NCBI GenBank assembly: GCA_021372245.1
Contig: JAJFUV010000156.1
Location: 1-64,000, forward strand
Source of the DNA: Terriglobales bacterium
GTDB taxonomy: Bacteria > Acidobacteriota > Terriglobia > Bryobacterales > Bryobacteraceae
Reading direction: 5' to 3'
DNA length: 64,000 nt
A program made the translations under genes and the position numbers. Positions 18,860 through 32,411 of this stretch are shown in pieces (the first letter of the stretch is position 1; the number at the start of each line of letters is the position of its first letter). The notes beneath the pieces were generated by a model. It saw only the letters and a list, made by a program, of their open reading frames with translations. It did no database searches and was not told the origin of the DNA.

Positions 18860-21352
18860 TCAGGGTTTGAATAGCCGCTCGATGTAGAGCGGTTCGTCGG
18901 GCACGGTCGGATTGATGTGTACCAGCGGGTCCATGGTGAGGGCATCGGCGAATGCTTCGACGCCGGCCGGCGGCACGGGCTTCGCGCTCCAGGCCAGGTC
19001 GAACCGGTACTCGAGCATCCCTTCGGTGGATGCCGAGAAGTTGGTGTACCAGACGTTGTTGTATAGCATCGCCAGCACACGATGTGTGTCGCGGGGGGCG
19101 GTGGTGCGGCGCGCGAGCACGTTGTGTTCCCCGAAGGTCACTAACGGCGCGTCGCGGCTCGTCCAGATCCAGGTGCCATCCGCCGTTTCGTATTGAACCC
19201 AGCCATCGATGGCGAAATAGTCCATGCAAGTGTTCGGTAGTTGCTCAGTGTACGGAGCGAACGGCATGCCTCCGCTACTCACGCGCGGCATAGCGCCGGC
19301 GACCGGGAGCGGAAAATCGGCGAACCACACTTCAGGATCGAGCGAGGAGATACGGTCCAAGCGGAGCGTGAGGCGAGCGCGCGGAACGTCCCGCCAGATC
19401 TCGAGAATGCGCGCGCCGTAACGCAGGCGAGGATGTTGAAGTTGCTGGCGGTAGACGACGGTGTGCGAGGTTTGTGTGACTTCGACCACCGCGGCGGGAT
19501 TTGCGTGCGTTTTCTGAAGAGTGCTCGCCCGCGCCGCATCGCGCTTGGTTTGGTCGCGCAGCTGGCCGAGGTCCTTCAACGCCCAGCGCGGCGCGAACGC
19601 CTGCGTGCTCACGGTGAAGAAACCGCCTGTCCCCGGCAGAAACAGCGGCTTTGACATGCCCTTCCACACCACTGAAACCGGCCAGCCGTTCGCGTCAAGC
19701 TTTACGTCCGGCTGGAGCAGTGTCGTCACGGTTTCGGCTTCCGCAGTCGATAGGCGCAGGGCGCGCACGGAATGGGCCGGCAATGCTTCAACCCAGATCT
19801 TCGCTACGCGCCGCGGCGCGTTGTTGGGAAACACCGAAGAAGGATTCTCGCTCGAGAGTTCATCCGGCGATTTGGGCCGAACGAACGCCTGCAGGCCGCG
19901 ATCATATTCGATGGGTGCGCGCTTTCCAGTCGATGGATCCTCAACCGATTTGTAGTCGTCGCGCAGCGCCGTCACGTTGAAACTCGCCCAGCCGCTCATG
20001 GACGCCGCGCTGGGATTCAGGAAATAGATTCCCTCGCCGCGTGGAATGAGCAGCGTCCGCATCCGCTGGCTGAGCAGCCACTCACTCTGCGCCATGGGGC
20101 GATAGGCGAGGCGGCTCTTCTCGTTGTACTGGCCGGCGACGTCCAGGTCCCCGGGCGTGGCGATGCTGTTGGACGAGCCCCAGGTGTGCTCGTCGAAAAG
20201 AGCGAGATCTTTCTGCATCGGCTCCACGGCGGCGCGTGCGATGGCGGACATGGGACCAAACACGGGGCTTTCGGCGGCGCGCAGCCGGCGTTTGGACAGG
20301 CGGCTGGCGGCCACTTCTCGCGGGCCGGAAGCAGTGCCGTTGGCCCACCAGTCGGTCCACTCACCCGTGTACTCGGCAATGTTCGCGCCAACTTCGCGCT
20401 CCATCTTTTCGAGTGCATCCGAAGTGGTCATCAGGCGCAAGGCCGGTTTCAGGCCCAGCCGATTCCACATGGAAACAAAACAGGGCAGGGAAGGCAGCGG
20501 CGGATCGTTATCCATGCGCCATTGATTGGTCATGGAGATGATCAGGAATTTGTGAGGGTAGCCCGCGCGCACCAGGCGTTCCAGCCGCTTGGTGCAACGA
20601 GCGTGCGCGGCACGAACCGAGGCTTCGTCCGAGGGCAAGACCTCGCCCGGGCGCGGCGGGCGGTAAGCGTTGTCGGACGCGCGCGGCACGGGGCCGCGGC
20701 GCCATTCGCCGGGTTCAAAGTAGCCATAGCCGGCGGGATAGGATTCGCCGAGCCAGACGAACATGCGTCGTCCGTCCGGCATCTTCCACCAGAACGCCGA
20801 GGGCTGGGGGAAGGGCGGACCGCCCGAATCGGCGTTCAGACCCATCGAGAGTCGCGTGACGCCACGGTTGAGCAGACGTACAACGCCGGCACGAGGGATG
20901 CCGTTGACGTCGTTCTGCACGGCTACGCGCGGCTTTAGGAGCGTCCAAAGCTCGTCGGGAATCCAGTGCAGCATATGGTCCCATTCCTCGCGATTGAGAA
21001 ACGGCGTGTTATTGAGCGGCAGTGCGGCGACGTCGATCTGGCCCGCGCGGATCATGTCGATCATCTGTTTCCTCCGTGCGTCCGGTGCGGTTTTCCACCA
21101 GTCGTGGAAGACGGCCATGGTCTCGGCGGTCCACACGAAGCGCTCTCCGGACGGTGCGGTTTGTGTGGCCAGCGCCGCATCCAGCGCGACGTCCAGGTAG
21201 CGGCGCTGCAATTCGGCAAAAACGGCCGGATGATCCGTGAAGCCGAAATCCGTGTGCGAGAGGTGGACGATGGCGATCTCGCGGATTGGGGCTTCGGCGG
21301 CGACAGCGGCGCAACCAATCAACGCAAGCGATAACAGGCGAGTTGTTCGCAT
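18860..21352 (-). CDS. Secreted GH38-like (alpha-mannosidase-related) protein
   Basis: 830 residues with a Sec signal peptide (TTRLLSLALIGCAAVAA). The mature N-terminus IREIAIVHLSHTDFGFTDHP contains the H-x-D-x-G-F-T-D motif of GH38-type N-terminal domains; the first His and Asp are zinc ligands in alpha-mannosidases. LNADSGGPPFPQPSAFWW and FDEHTWGSSNS are further GH38-like landmarks; the second supplies a His in the usual zinc-site region. The last 400 residues are beta-rich like GH38 C-terminal domains. It is close to the DUF5054-type branch, whose activity is not established. It ends 10 bases from the convergent duplicated gene and diverges from the two-domain hydrolase. Mannosidase activity is inferred from the motif only. 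Confidence 0.75.
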   Translation of the reverse strand: MRTTRLLSLALIGCAAVAAEAPIREIAIVHLSHTDFGFTDHPAVFAELQRRYLDVALDAALATQTAPSGERFVWTAETMAVFHDWWKTAPDARRKQMIDMIRAGQIDVAALPLNNTPFLNREEWDHMLHWIPDELWTLLKPRVAVQNDVNGIPRAGVVRLLNRGVTRLSMGLNADSGGPPFPQPSAFWWKMPDGRRMFVWLGESYPAGYGYFEPGEWRRGPVPRASDNAYRPPRPGEVLPSDEASVRAAHARCTKRLERLVRAGYPHKFLIISMTNQWRMDNDPPLPSLPCFVSMWNRLGLKPALRLMTTSDALEKMEREVGANIAEYTGEWTDWWANGTASGPREVAASRLSKRRLRAAESPVFGPMSAIARAAVEPMQKDLALFDEHTWGSSNSIATPGDLDVAGQYNEKSRLAYRPMAQSEWLLSQRMRTLLIPRGEGIYFLNPSAASMSGWASFNVTALRDDYKSVEDPSTGKRAPIEYDRGLQAFVRPKSPDELSSENPSSVFPNNAPRRVAKIWVEALPAHSVRALRLSTAEAETVTTLLQPDVKLDANGWPVSVVWKGMSKPLFLPGTGGFFTVSTQAFAPRWALKDLGQLRDQTKRDAARASTLQKTHANPAAVVEVTQTSHTVVYRQQLQHPRLRYGARILEIWRDVPRARLTLRLDRISSLDPEVWFADFPLPVAGAMPRVSSGGMPFAPYTEQLPNTCMDYFAIDGWVQYETADGTWIWTSRDAPLVTFGEHNVLARRTTAPRDTHRVLAMLYNNVWYTNFSASTEGMLEYRFDLAWSAKPVPPAGVEAFADALTMDPLVHINPTVPDEPLYIERLFKP

Positions 21353-21394
21353 GGCGGTTTTCTAAATATTGTAATTCCCGGCCCTTGAATTCGA

Positions 21395-21400
21395 TAGGAT
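21395..21400 (+). promoter_or_regulatory. -10-like box TAGGAT before hydrolase gene
   Basis: TAGGAT ends 7 bases before ATG 21408. TTGAAT (21385-21390) is too close to serve as a standard -35. Fits the leaderless pattern seen at several other first genes here, although AGGA (21397-21400) could also act as a weak SD. Confidence 0.3.
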
Positions 21401-21407
21401 GGCAGGG

Positions 21408-23621
21408 ATGAACCGGAAGAGGCTCTACGCAATCGTCGCGGTATTTTGGCTGGCGGCCGACGTATGCGGGCAGGTATTGCCGGGAACCAGCCCGCTCACC
21501 TGGGAGGGCGACCTGGCCGCGCGGATGCTGGACGGCATGGACCGCATGCTGGAGCGCGAGACCACGTTGGCTGCGCGGGACCGCAAGTTCGCTCCGGCGG
21601 ACGTCGAGGCAAAGCGCGAGCGGTTCCGCAAGATCGTCGGCGTTGTCGATGCCCGCGTCCCCGTTCAGATGATTCCGCAAGCGACCGTCGAGCGGCCAGC
21701 GCTAGTTGCCGAGACCGCAAAGTACCGCGTGTACGCAGTGCGCTGGACCGTATTGGAAGGGGTCGATGGCGAGGGACTGCTGTTCGAGCCGCGCGGCGCG
21801 GCCGTGGCGCAGGTGGTGGCGCTGCCTGACGCGGACCAAACGCCCGAAGCGGCCCCCTTCGCCGTGCGTCTGGCCGAGAGCGGATGCCGCGTGCTTGTGC
21901 CGGTCATGATCGACCGTAAGGACACATGGTCGGGCAATCCCAAAATCAGGTTCACCAACCAGCCGCACCGCGAGTGGATCTATCGCATGGCGTACGAGAT
22001 GGGCCGGCACCCTGCCGGCTACGAAGTGGAGAAGGTGATGGCTGCGGTGGACTGGTTCAGCCGCAGCAAGCCGGATCTGCCCGTCGGCGTGGCCGGTTAC
22101 GGCGAAGGTGGTCTGGTGGCGTTCTACACCGCTGCGCTCGATAATCGGATTCGCGCGTCTTTTGTGAGCGGCTACTTCGCGCCACGCGAAGGGATGTGGC
22201 AGCAGCCGATCTACCGCAACGTCTGGGGGTTGCTGCGGGAATTTGGCGACGCGGAGATCACCGGGCTGATTGCTCCACGTGCGCTCGTGATCGAGGCTGC
22301 GCGGCATCCGGAAGTGTCAGGCCCGCCGCCACAGCGTGAAGGGCGGCGAGGCGCGGCGCCGGGCGCGATCGCAACACCGGACATTTCCGCAGTGCGTCGC
22401 GAGTTCGCGCGCGCCAGCGCCCTGAGCTTGGAATTGGGCGGTTCCGTCGAGTTGATCGAAATCCCCGAACCGGGCTCTGACGTGGCCCTGCGGCGTTTTC
22501 TGGCGCAACTTGGTGTGAGCGGATTGGGGCCGGCCGGTGGAGCGCCGGATTACAAAACCCAGCCTGGGTACGCCGAAGAGCGCATGCACCGGCAGGTGGA
22601 TCAACTGGTGGAGTACACGCAGAAGCTGGTGCGGCAGTCGGAACAACAAAGGGCCGCATTCTGGAAGAAAGCCGACGCGTCGTCGATCGCGCGCTGGCAG
22701 CAGACCACACCGGATTACCGCCGCTATCTATGGGAGGAAGTCATCGGCAAGCTTCCCGAGCCGTCCGAGCCGATGTCGGCCATGAGCCGCCGCATTTACG
22801 ACAATGCTTCCTACACCGGCTACGAAATTGTGCTGCCGGTGTGGCAGGACGTGTTCGCCTACGGGATTCTGCTGGTGCCGAAAGACGTGAAGCCCGGCGA
22901 GAAGCGGCCGGTAGTAGTGTGCCAACATGGGTTGGAGGGACGCCCGGAGGATGTCATCGCGCCCAAGAACGAAGCTACCGGACGCATCTATGCGAAGTTT
23001 GGCGATGCGCTGGCAAAGCGCGGTTTCATCGTCTACGCTCCGCAGAATCCGTACATCTTCAACCGCTTTCGGCAAACGCAACGCCGGGCGCATCCGTTGA
23101 AGTTGTCCCTCTATTCCTTCATCCTGGGCCAGCACCAGAGGACGCTCGACTGGCTGGCCACGCTGCCGTTTGTCGATCCCGCACGCATGGCTTTCTATGG
23201 GCTGAGTTACGGCGGCAAGACGGCTGTGCGCGTGCCGCCACTGCTTGACCGCTACTGCCTTTCGATCTGCTCAGGCGATTTCAATGAATGGATCGTGAAG
23301 ATCACCGACGTGGAGCACGCATTCAGCTACATGTATACCCACGAGTACGAGATCATGGAGTTCGACCTCGGGAATACGTTTAATTACTTCGAGATGGCCT
23401 CGTTGATGGCCCCCCGCCCGTTCATGGTCGAGCGCGGGCACTCCGACGGAGTGGGAATCGACGAGTACGTCGCCTGGGAATACGCCAAGGTGCGGCGGTT
23501 CTACACGCGGTTAGGCATCCCCGAACGGACCGAGATCGAATTCTTCAACGGGCCGCACCAAATCCACGGCGTAGGAACTTACAAATTCCTGCACAAATGG
23601 CTCAATTGGCCGGAACGGTAA
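21408..23621 (+). CDS. Secreted two-domain alpha/beta hydrolase (dienelactone hydrolase/AXE-like)
   Basis: 737 residues from ATG 21408; ATG 21399 is an alternative that adds three residues. Signal peptide LYAIVAVFWLAADVCGQ. Two hydrolase halves are visible. The first has the elbow AGYGEGGLVAF, where the nucleophile position is Glu233 instead of Ser. The second has FYGLSYGGKTAV with Ser600, then ERGHSDGVG (Asp) and FNGPHQIHGVG (His), a full triad. Only the second half is therefore expected to be catalytic. The family resembles secreted esterases and dienelactone-hydrolase-fold proteins of polysaccharide loci. It is transcribed divergently from the GH38-like gene and ends 36 bases from the convergent radical SAM gene. 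Confidence 0.75.
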   Translation: MNRKRLYAIVAVFWLAADVCGQVLPGTSPLTWEGDLAARMLDGMDRMLERETTLAARDRKFAPADVEAKRERFRKIVGVVDARVPVQMIPQATVERPALVAETAKYRVYAVRWTVLEGVDGEGLLFEPRGAAVAQVVALPDADQTPEAAPFAVRLAESGCRVLVPVMIDRKDTWSGNPKIRFTNQPHREWIYRMAYEMGRHPAGYEVEKVMAAVDWFSRSKPDLPVGVAGYGEGGLVAFYTAALDNRIRASFVSGYFAPREGMWQQPIYRNVWGLLREFGDAEITGLIAPRALVIEAARHPEVSGPPPQREGRRGAAPGAIATPDISAVRREFARASALSLELGGSVELIEIPEPGSDVALRRFLAQLGVSGLGPAGGAPDYKTQPGYAEERMHRQVDQLVEYTQKLVRQSEQQRAAFWKKADASSIARWQQTTPDYRRYLWEEVIGKLPEPSEPMSAMSRRIYDNASYTGYEIVLPVWQDVFAYGILLVPKDVKPGEKRPVVVCQHGLEGRPEDVIAPKNEATGRIYAKFGDALAKRGFIVYAPQNPYIFNRFRQTQRRAHPLKLSLYSFILGQHQRTLDWLATLPFVDPARMAFYGLSYGGKTAVRVPPLLDRYCLSICSGDFNEWIVKITDVEHAFSYMYTHEYEIMEFDLGNTFNYFEMASLMAPRPFMVERGHSDGVGIDEYVAWEYAKVRRFYTRLGIPERTEIEFFNGPHQIHGVGTYKFLHKWLNWPER

Positions 23622-23657
23622 ACCACTCGTCGCGATTGGATTTGCGCTGCCGGCGGT

Positions 23658-25304
23658 TCAGGCTTCCACCCAGTGCCGGCGCTCAATGATGGTAGGCGGC
23701 TCGTACGTCTTCCCGGCCGCCAGCCGCTTCTCTTCGCGCTTGGATGTCCACAAAAGCACCGGGCCGACAAACGAGGATACCAGCTTCGTAAACAGCCCGA
23801 ACTCGTGCTCGATGTCGTGCCGCAACGAGTGCATCTGTTCGCTGAGGTTCTCGTTGGTTTCCTTGAAGCGCTTCTCCATGGCCCACAATGTGGCGGCGTA
23901 AGCACCCTTCAGACTCTCGGCTTCGCGCTGGAAACGTTCGCGCACTCGAAGGTCAGGGTAGTTCTTGTAACGCATCCAACCGTCGAGCGTGGTCTTGCAG
24001 ATGCGGTACAGGCTAGGGCCGTTGCGTTCGAAATCGCGCCAGAAGGCCCAATCGAGGAACTTCTTGGAATCGTCCCGGGAAATCGCGGCGTGTTGGAAGT
24101 TGAACTTATACTGACCGTGAATATCCGCCAGGTCGACGTCCTTGAGCAGACGCCCCTCTTCTTCCACCTCCTTGTAGAGCGGGGTCCCGGGCACCGGCGT
24201 ATACAGCATGAACTGGTGAAAGTCGGTTTCGTGCGAGACAGCGTACTCGATCTCCTGGCGAATGTTGGCCGGCGTGTGGTGCTCCAGGCCGACGATGGTC
24301 GAACCGAGCAACTTAATGCCGTGGCTGCGCAGCGTGTGCGCGAGTTTCACCGTGTCGGTGCCCTTGAGCTTGGAGTAAGACGCGTGCGGGGATTCCAGGC
24401 CCATCCACACCCAACTGACGCCGATCTGAACCAGTTCCTCGATGGTGTACTTGCGGATGGCATTGGCCGAACTGAAAACATAGAACGTCCAGCTCTTGTT
24501 TTCGTTTTTCATGCACTCGAGCAGTTGCATGGCCCGGTCGCGCTGCAGAAGGAAATTCTCGTCCATCACGAAAAAGGAGTGCGCATGGAGCGACGACTCC
24601 ATCTCGCACATGACGTCGAACAACTCCTTGCCGCTCTCGTAAAAGTTCAGGCACTTGCCCTTGCCGCCGAAAAACGCCGACGTTGTACAGAAGTTGCAGC
24701 CCATCGGGCAGCCGACCGACGGAATGATGGTGGCGGCCGTGTCGCTCAGAATGTTCGGAATCTTGACGCCCATCACGCGCAAATCGAAACCGGAGACGAT
24801 TTTCGGGTGGTTGATAGGGGCGTGCTCATCCTCGCCCAGATAACGCCGCATCCAGGAAATGCCGTCGCCTTTGACGATGTAATCAGCGTCAATCAGACGG
24901 TCCAGGGCCGGGACCGCCGCCACGTGGCCACCCACGACGATGATGGCGTGGGGTGCCAGGCGCCGCGCTATGCGGCACATCTCGCGCACTTTGCCCACAT
25001 TCACGATGATTGAGGAAATGCCGACTATATCGTAGTGCTGGCTGGTCAGTTCCTGTTCGAATTTCTCACGGGTGGGGAAGTCAAGGACGGTGCACGGCGC
25101 TGAAATGTTCTCCTGGATCATCATGATGCCCCAGGACCGGTGGAACATTCGCAAGGAAAAAGAGCCTTGCGCGCGTGTCACTTGGTTGTGGTACAACTCC
25201 ATCGGATTGATGGCGCGGCTGCCGAACTGGTCGTCCTGAGCGTACGGCCCAAATACGGACGTCAATAATACACGGGCCTTCGTGCCCTTAGGATGCTGAA
25301 TCAT
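23658..25304 (-). CDS. B12-binding-type radical SAM protein
   Basis: 548 residues. Residues about 10-155 form a cobalamin-binding-like Rossmann domain (YDIVGISSIIVNVGKV, IIVVGGHVAA). The DxHxxG histidine motif is absent, as in many BchE-like relatives. The radical SAM cluster is GCPMGCNFC with Cys199, Cys203 and Cys206 (CxxxCxxC). The following barrel contains FFVMDENFLLQRDRA and VWMGLESP. The C-terminal 150 residues are helical and charged. The reaction cannot be told from sequence; relatives methylate or rearrange lipids, hopanoids and other secondary products. It lies 88 bases after gltD on the same strand. ATG 25304 has no clear SD. Confidence 0.85.
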   Translation of the reverse strand: MIQHPKGTKARVLLTSVFGPYAQDDQFGSRAINPMELYHNQVTRAQGSFSLRMFHRSWGIMMIQENISAPCTVLDFPTREKFEQELTSQHYDIVGISSIIVNVGKVREMCRIARRLAPHAIIVVGGHVAAVPALDRLIDADYIVKGDGISWMRRYLGEDEHAPINHPKIVSGFDLRVMGVKIPNILSDTAATIIPSVGCPMGCNFCTTSAFFGGKGKCLNFYESGKELFDVMCEMESSLHAHSFFVMDENFLLQRDRAMQLLECMKNENKSWTFYVFSSANAIRKYTIEELVQIGVSWVWMGLESPHASYSKLKGTDTVKLAHTLRSHGIKLLGSTIVGLEHHTPANIRQEIEYAVSHETDFHQFMLYTPVPGTPLYKEVEEEGRLLKDVDLADIHGQYKFNFQHAAISRDDSKKFLDWAFWRDFERNGPSLYRICKTTLDGWMRYKNYPDLRVRERFQREAESLKGAYAATLWAMEKRFKETNENLSEQMHSLRHDIEHEFGLFTKLVSSFVGPVLLWTSKREEKRLAAGKTYEPPTIIERRHWVEA

Positions 25305-25392
25305 TTTGAATTGCCAGGAGGCGCTTGTCTGGAAGTGCCCTTGTGAACCATGGTAGCAGGATATCGTACTGCAGGAACACTGGTTTTGTAGC

Positions 25393-26797
25393 CTAGATCG
25401 CCATTTCTCTTAACCGCCGGTCGATGGCGTCGGCGGCTTTGCGTCCCTCGCTGATGGCCCACACTACCAGCGATTGGCCGCGCCGCATGTCGCCGGCGGC
25501 GAACACGCCCGGAAGTGAGGTCATGTAGTTCTCGTCCGTGGCAACGTTGCCACGTGCATCGAGGTCCACACCGAGCTGCTCGATCATGCCGTTTTTCAAG
25601 GGACCCGTGAAACCCATGGCCAACAGGATCATGTCCGCGTCCAGGGTGAATTCCGTCCCTGGGAGAGGCTCGAACTTCGGCGGGGGGCCCACGCGCACGC
25701 CGTGCAACTTCTCGACGCGGCCGTTACTGCCCGCAAGCGACGTCGTCGACACTCCCCAGTGGCGCGTGCCGCCCTCCTCGTGGGCACTTTCGGTCCGCAT
25801 TTGCAGCGGCCACAACGGCCAGGGGGTTGCGGGCGAGCGGGTTTCGGGAGGTTTGGGCATGATTTCGAGCTGGTCGACCGAAAGCGCCTTCTGCCGGTGC
25901 GACGTGCCCAGGCAGTCCGCGCCCGTGTCGCCGCCGCCGATGATGATGACCCTCTTGCCTGTGGCGAGAATCTCCTCCACTCCGTCGAGCGAATCGCCCG
26001 CCGCGCGGCGGTTCTGCTGCGGCAGGAATTCCATAGCGAAGTGCACGCCTTTCAACTCGCGGCCAGGGACGCGCAGGTCGCGCGGATGTTGCGCGCCGCC
26101 TGCAAGAAGGATGGCGTGGAACTCCTGGCGCAGTTCCTCGATGGGAAGGCTCACGCCCACGTGCGCGTTGGTGCGAAATTCGATGCCCTCGGCGAGCATC
26201 ACTTCGATGCGCCGGTCGAGTATGCGCTTGTCGAGCTTGAAATCCGGGATGCCGTAACGCAGGAGCCCGCCTATGCGATCGGCCTTTTCGAAGACGGTCA
26301 CCGAGTGGCCGGCGCGATTGAGCTGGGCGGCCGCGGCCAAGCCCGACGGACCCGAACCGACCACGGCGACGCGCTTACCGCTGCGCGTTTCGGGTGGCTC
26401 CGGCTGGACCCAGCCCTCGCGAAAGGCATGCTCGATGACGGCCTTCTCGATTTCCTTGATGGCAACCGGCGGTTCGTTGATGCCGAGCACGCAGGCGGCC
26501 TCGCAGGGAGCCGGGCAAACGCGCCCGGTGATCTCCGGGAAGTTGTTAGTGGAGTGCAGGCGCCGGATGGCTTCCTGCCAGCGATTACGGTAGACGAGGT
26601 CGTTCCAGTCGGGGATGATGTTGTTCAGCGGGCAACCGGTGTGGCAGAACGGCACCCCGCAGTCCATGCAGCGGGCGCCCTGGAGCTGCAGCTTCTCTTC
26701 CGGGAACGGCTGGTAGATTTCGAAGTAGTCGCCGACGCGTTCGCTGACGGGCCGGCGCTGGGCGGTCTCCCGCGCGTATTCCTTGAATCCTGTGATC

Positions 26798-26805
<8 letters not shown>
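25393..26805 (-). CDS. gltD: Glutamate synthase, small (beta) subunit
   Basis: 470 residues, full length for the family. It passes electrons from NAD(P)H to the large subunit for making two glutamates from glutamine and 2-oxoglutarate. The N-terminal iron-sulfur domain has Cys46, 49, 54 and 58 ([16 protein letters not shown]) and a second group, CPAPCEAAC. The FAD-binding loop is [12 protein letters not shown] and the NAD(P)H-binding loop [13 protein letters not shown]. The C-terminal [15 protein letters not shown] motif is typical. The start overlaps the end of gltB by 8 bases, so the two are translationally coupled in the usual gltB-gltD order. Expression is expected from the gltB promoter. 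Confidence 0.97.
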
Positions 26806-31375
<4,570 letters not shown>

Positions 31376-31402
31376 CAAGGTTCCTAAACAGGTGATAGGC
31401 CC

Positions 31403-31430
31403 AGTATAGCACTACTGTAGCATTAGTCAA
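31403..31430 (-). promoter_or_regulatory. gltB promoter
   Basis: On the minus strand TTGACT (31430-31425) and TATACT (31408-31403) are separated by 16 bases. Transcription would start near 31396, giving a leader of about 20 bases with an SD (AGGA). Confidence 0.6.
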
Positions 31431-31444
31431 ATGGAATTATATTA

Positions 31445-31475
31445 TTGACAAAATCATCTTTACTTATGTTATACT
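31445..31475 (+). promoter_or_regulatory. lysR promoter, leaderless type
   Basis: TTGACA (31445-31450) and TATACT (31470-31475) are separated by 19 bases. The -10 box ends 6 bases before the GTG start at 31482, so the mRNA would begin at or within a base of the start codon. The region around it is markedly AT-rich compared with the rest of the window. Confidence 0.6.
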
Positions 31476-31481
31476 GGACCC

Positions 31482-32411
31482 GTGAACATCGGTAACGTGC
31501 GCCTATTCAAGGACATCGTCCAGTGCAAGAGCATCAGTCGGGGCGCAACCAGGAACAATATCAGTCAATCGGCGGCTAGCCAACACTTGCAGGAATTGGA
31601 GAAGCAGCTTGGCACGACGCTCCTGGACCGTACAACCCGCCCGTTCACAGTCACCCCTGCCGGCAAGCTCTACTACGAGATGTGCCGCGAAGTGCTCCGC
31701 TCCCAAGAGCAGTTCCAGGTGGCGCTCGAAAAGCTCAAGAGCAGGGTGGAAGGCACGGTTCGGGTGGCGTCGATCTACTCGGTCGGCTTGTCGGACATGT
31801 CGAGATTGGAGGCGGAGTTTGGGCGCCGGCACCCCAGCGCACAACTGAGCGTCGAGTATCTGCGGCCCGAGAAAGTCTACGAAGCCGTCATCGGCGATCA
31901 TGCCGACCTGGGATTAGTGAGCTACCCCGAATCCACCAAGGAGGTGGCCTGTATTCAGTGGCGAGAGGAAGAGATGGCCGTGGCCGTCTATCCGGCGCAT
32001 CCCTTGGCCGGCCGGGATTCGGTGGTGCCCCAGGATCTGAAGGGGCAGGACTTTGTGGCGTTTGACGAGGATCTGCCCATCCGCCGTGAAATCGACCACT
32101 ATCTGAAGCAGCAAAGTGTGCACGTGCGCGTGGTGCTGCATTTCGACGTGGTCCAGATGATCAAGGAAGCCGTGGCCTGGGGCAGCGGAATCAGCATCCT
32201 CCCGGCCCGCGTCATGCGGCCCGAAGTCGCGCAGGGGCGCCTCGTGGTCATCCCACTCGAATCCCCGAAGTTGTTCCGGCCACTGGGGATCGTACACCGC
32301 CGGCGCCACCCGTTCAACCTGGCGACGCAGGTCTTTCTGAAGCTGCTCGAGGAGCAGCCCACGGAGGCAGCCCAGGCGCTGGAAGTCGCTAGTCCCGCGC
32401 CTACGCTATAG
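31482..32411 (+). CDS. LysR-family transcriptional regulator, possible GltC analogue
   Basis: 309 residues from GTG 31482. Residues 1-60 are the winged helix-turn-helix (RLFKDIVQCKSISRGATRNN, then SQSAASQHLQELEKQLG). Residues about 90-295 form the periplasmic-binding-protein-like effector domain. GTG is the natural start because the family N-terminus begins immediately there. The gene diverges from gltB over about 100 AT-rich bases, so control of glutamate synthase and of itself is likely. The effector is unknown; 2-oxoglutarate or glutamate are guesses from the Bacillus GltC model. Its last 11 bases overlap the convergent isomerase-like gene. Confidence 0.9.
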   Translation: MNIGNVRLFKDIVQCKSISRGATRNNISQSAASQHLQELEKQLGTTLLDRTTRPFTVTPAGKLYYEMCREVLRSQEQFQVALEKLKSRVEGTVRVASIYSVGLSDMSRLEAEFGRRHPSAQLSVEYLRPEKVYEAVIGDHADLGLVSYPESTKEVACIQWREEEMAVAVYPAHPLAGRDSVVPQDLKGQDFVAFDEDLPIRREIDHYLKQQSVHVRVVLHFDVVQMIKEAVAWGSGISILPARVMRPEVAQGRLVVIPLESPKLFRPLGIVHRRRHPFNLATQVFLKLLEEQPTEAAQALEVASPAPTL

